The notes beneath the pieces are model-generated. The model had not been told where the DNA came from. It saw only the letters and a program-made list of their open reading frames with translations, and searched no databases. This document shows, piece by piece, positions 61,113 to 64,000 of a stretch of 64,000 bases of DNA. The stretch's first letter is position 1. Every line of letters begins with the position of its first letter. Source of the stretch: Ampelomyces quisqualis (Eukaryota; Ascomycota; Dothideomycetes; Pleosporales; Phaeosphaeriaceae). Position numbers and translations under genes: made by a program. The stretch covers positions 682,001 to 746,000 of the forward strand of contig JAGTXZ010000009.1 in assembly GCA_018398575.1 (NCBI GenBank), read 5' to 3'.

Positions 61113-62401
61113 ATGGCTCCCGTCGTCGATATCCCCAAGAAGTACAAGGCGGCTGTGTACGATAAGCCGGGGTCTATTTCTACCCAGATCCAGGAGTTGG
61201 ATGTGCCTGAGCCTGGGCCAGGAGAGGTGTTGATTCACTTGTAAGCTCCATTTTACGATTGCCCGATCGATTTTGCATTGCGTTTCGGAATTGTCTTTGG
61301 GTCCTTTTTTGTTTTGGCTTGGAAACTGACGACTTGGCTCCGGTTAAGGACTCACTCGGGAGTCTGCCACTCGGATATGGGCGTCATGATGAATTCTTGG
61401 TCTATTCTTCCCTTTCCCACGCAGGCGGGCCAAATCGGTGGCCATGAGGGCGTGGGCAAAATCGTCAAAATGGGCGCTGCGACGGACAACGCGGCAGTCC
61501 AAGTCGGCGACCGCGTGGGAATCAAATGGATGGCAGGAATCTGCGAAGCATGCGAAGCCTGCAGAGCAGGCATGGATGCGAATTGCTTCCGTGGCGCAAG
61601 TTCCCCGCCGCCTTTCTCCTCGAATTCCCTTCCTTGCCTGGAAGATGGATGGAGAGGAACAATACGTCAACTGACAAACATCACCAGAAAATTTCAGGCT
61701 ACTACACTCCAGGCACATTCCAACAATACGTGCTCTCCCCCGCAAACTACGTCACCCCTATCCCGCAGGGTCTCGACTCCGCCGCCGCCGCGCCCCTCCT
61801 GTGCGCCGGCGTAACCGTCTACTCGGCGCTGCGCAAGACAAACGCCGAGTCGGGCAACTGGGTCGTGATATCCGGCGCGGGAGGCGGGCTCGGCCATCTC
61901 GCTGTGCAATTTTCCGCACGGGGAATCGGCCACCGCGTCATTGGTATCGATCACTCGAGCAAGAAGGACCTCGTGCTGGAAAGCGGGGCTGAGCACTTCA
62001 TCCCTGTGGATAGGACGGACGATATGGCGGAGGCGGTCAAGGGGTTGACGGACGGGTTGGGCGCGCAGGCCGTGGTTGTGTGCACGGCGAACAACGCGGC
62101 GTATGGGAATGCGCTGGATTTGCTGAAGTTTGGCGGCAGAGTGGTGTGTGTCGGTATCCCAGAGGGAGATGTCGTGCCGATGAAGTGTGCGTCGCCGGGC
62201 ATGATGGTGGGTAAAGCGTTGCAGATTGTGGGGTCGGCGGTAGGGAGTCGCAAAGAGGCTATTGAGACTCTCGAGTACGCTGCAAGGAACGTGGTAAAGA
62301 CGCATTTCCGGGTCGAGAAGATGGACAAATTGACAAGCGTCTTCGAGGAGATGTACCGAGGGGAGCTGAAGGGTAGAGTGGTGCTGGACTTGTCTTCTTA
62401 G
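61113..62401 (+). CDS. Zinc-dependent alcohol dehydrogenase (Adh1-like)
   Basis: This is a medium-chain NAD(H)-dependent alcohol dehydrogenase, 362 residues, presumably cytosolic and interconverting ethanol and acetaldehyde or similar substrates. Exons are 61113-61240, 61349-61595 and 61688-62401. The first intron is GT-AG (108 bp). The second is best read as GC-AG (61596-61687, donor GCAAGT), because no GT donor keeps the frame into KISGYYTPGTF. Catalytic-zinc ligands are Cys49 in CHSD and His75 in GGHEG. Structural zinc cysteines are 108, 111, 114 and 122 with the standard spacing. The nucleotide fold has ISGAGGGLGHLAVQF. Everything needed for activity is present. The substrate range among Adh1-like paralogues is not determinable. 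Confidence 0.92.
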
Positions 62402-62828
62402 AGGTGGGAGTATAGTTTGAGTAGATCCAGCCATGTCGAATCGATCAGAGCATTCTATGTTATGCGAGTGTTGATGTGGTCCCAGTAACGCAGAGAGTTG
62501 TCGAAGAAGAGAAACTGCTTAATGAAAGTGTTCTCACAGCCTATAGATGCCTTGTTGCCAGTCGCACACCTCACCTCACATCACCATACCACTAGCAAAA
62601 TAACTTAAATGATGTACCTCAGTCCACTTCTCGGCAATGAGATCTAATACCCACGATACATTGGTTCCAAGGCCCGTGTCAAAACGCTCCGCTCCGGTCA
62701 GTTACATATTCTGCGCAGAGCACTATTCGATCCTTTCGGTGACGGAACACATGCAACAACATAAGACGAACCTAGCCGCTACCCCGCCTATCTTTCTTCG
62801 TCACCTCTCCTCTTTCACTTGTTGGGGA
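62402..62828. other. Intergenic region
   Basis: This lies between the alcohol dehydrogenase gene and the decayed kinase-like gene. The short frame at 62637-62846 has no recognisable domain and was not called. Confidence 0.4.
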
Positions 62829-63671
62829 ATTAAAATCCTTGCTTGAGGATAACAATCCCATCCTCATGGCACCGCGACCCGTAACGTAGAATCTCTTAAA
62901 CTTCTTGAAGAAAATTTTGACCAGGAAACTGGTGCATTCCGATACAAAACCTTTGCTGTTATCGGCGAAGACGACATTGCCTACTTTGGCACATTAAATC
63001 ATCGCAAACAATATATCGCCCTTGAGCAGCTCAGATCTGCTCTCACTCCCATCTCCGATCAAGACTTGTTTCCAGAATAGTCACCCTGGAATGAGAAACT
63101 CATGAGGGCTCCAGACGCACTCCCACCTAACATCTATATCAAACGCCCTGATCTTGCTCTATACGGTGTATTCCAAGAACATAACGTCCTTAGCCTAATC
63201 CACGAAGGAATATTTGAGGAGGTCAAGGCTATGGAGATGCTCTCCCAGCACCCGCATCCAAACATCATCCACTATTATGGCTGCCGCGTTCGCCGAGGTT
63301 GCATCACTGACCTTATTCTTGAACGCCATCCTTACACACTGACTGAATACCTTAAAAACAAGGTCAAGTCCGTAGATAAAGCACCCTTCATGGAGGCCCT
63401 CGAATCAGCTAGTCGTCATATGCATTCTCTCAACTGGGCCCACAACGACCTCCATCCAGGCAACGTCCTAATCAACGAAGAGACAGGTATGCCAATCCTC
63501 ATCGACTTCGGGTCAGCATGCAGGATCGGTACAAAGCTGAAAACTAGTCGAGGGACCAAGGGATGGATAGATGGGGAGATCAAGGATTACCACACATCCG
63601 ACTATCGCCATGATCTGTCCGCTCTGGAAAAGATACGCACCTGGTTGGACACTCCGACATTCAACGGTTAG
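62829..63671 (+). pseudogene. Decayed kinase-like gene (fragment)
   Basis: The coding trace starts at about 62829 (LKSLLEDNNPILMAPRPVT). It then shifts frame near 62883 to VESLKLLEENFDQETGAF and IGEDDIAYFGTLNH, runs into an in-frame TAG at 63078-63080, and continues from SPWNEKLMRAPDALPPNIYIKRPDL to a stop at 63671. The C-terminal half shows HNDLHPGNVLI (HxDxxxxN catalytic loop) and LIDFGSA (DFG), with WIDGEIKDYHTSDYRHD afterwards. Thus it derives from a Ser/Thr kinase-like family that I recall as expanded in Pleosporales. In relatives a Trp is expected at the TAG, so a TGG-to-TAG change is likely. The downstream 189-codon frame with ATG 63102 would lack the N-lobe. No functional product is expected. 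Confidence 0.65.
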
Positions 63672-64000
63672 GAACACCAAACAAGCTATACTGGGACGCA
63701 GGATCTGCGTCGTGCAAATGCATATTTCATCCGAGGCTAAAGGCCATGTTCGTCGAGCGCATAGCGAACTTCCCTCGGTGACCTCGCCCGTTACAACTAT
63801 GACAAGCTCTTACTATATCGGCGTGACAGGGTCGTCCAACCACAATGCAGAAGGGAATCGGTTTCCTTTGCTTCCTAGTGTTTTTGGAAAGGGATTCTTG
63901 TCACGCGATCATGCCTGTGAGGTCTTGCCGTGGTGCCGCCCAAAGCAAGCGAAACTTCCCATCGTTCAACCCTCATATCTTCACAGCAACATAAAAGTAT
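63672..64000. other. Intergenic right edge
   Basis: No coding frame or repeat could be recognised to the window end. Confidence 0.4.

Overview
This window is nuclear DNA of a filamentous ascomycete. The genes are eukaryotic, with short introns (mostly 45-115 bp, GT-AG, CTAAC/CTGAC-like branch points), multi-domain fungal signalling proteins (STE11-type MAPKKK, Gin4/Hsl1-type kinase), Zn2Cys6 and C2H2 regulators, and a Ser/Pro/Gln-rich coding style. Several families (LtrA-like, DUF7514-like, an expanded kinase-like family) and the intergenic TACGGAGTA motif look like Dothideomycetes, probably Pleosporales. That placement is inference from style, not a search. No bacterial, viral, rRNA, tRNA or CRISPR features were seen.

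Layout. 0-10 kb: a C2H2 zinc-finger regulator (+) after a long leader, then a 1299-residue Gin4/Hsl1-type kinase (+). 10.8-12.6 kb: ribosomal protein eL24 (-) and a 67-residue two-exon small protein (-). 14-23 kb, all minus: a TRP-like/flavin-carrier membrane protein, an LtrA-family membrane protein with an apparent 8-nt microexon, and a MFS transporter with a His/acidic loop. 24-28 kb: a secreted DJ-1/PfpI-like protein (+) and amidophosphoribosyltransferase, the first step of purine synthesis (+). 28-39 kb: a gene-poor block with one Zn2Cys6 regulator (-), many copies of TACGGAGTA, and a short inverted-repeat candidate. 39-41 kb: a secreted SGNH hydrolase (-).

41-54 kb is gene-dense: a GH63-like glucosidase (+), MOB1 (+), a BTB-type gene with an in-frame stop (-), a small DUF1115-like protein (-) sharing a short divergent promoter with an MRS2/LPE10-type mitochondrial Mg2+ channel (+), a Gly-rich small protein (-), clamp-loader subunit Rfc5 (-), and a DUF7514-like protein (-). 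55-64 kb: a MITE-like inverted-repeat element, a STE11-type MAPKKK (+), a zinc alcohol dehydrogenase (+) that needs a GC-AG intron, and a decayed kinase-like gene at the right edge.

Most genes are unlinked housekeeping or signalling functions. There is no biosynthetic cluster or operon-like unit. Two functional themes recur: cell polarity and mitosis (Gin4, MOB1, STE11, Rfc5) and membrane transport (TRP-like, LtrA, MFS, MRS2). Intron and exon boundaries were assigned by hand from splice signals and reading-frame continuity. No entirely new system was identified. The most worthwhile oddities are the dispersed 9-mer, the MITE-like element, the microexons, the GC-AG intron, the two nonsense-interrupted genes and the MOB1 N-terminal extension.
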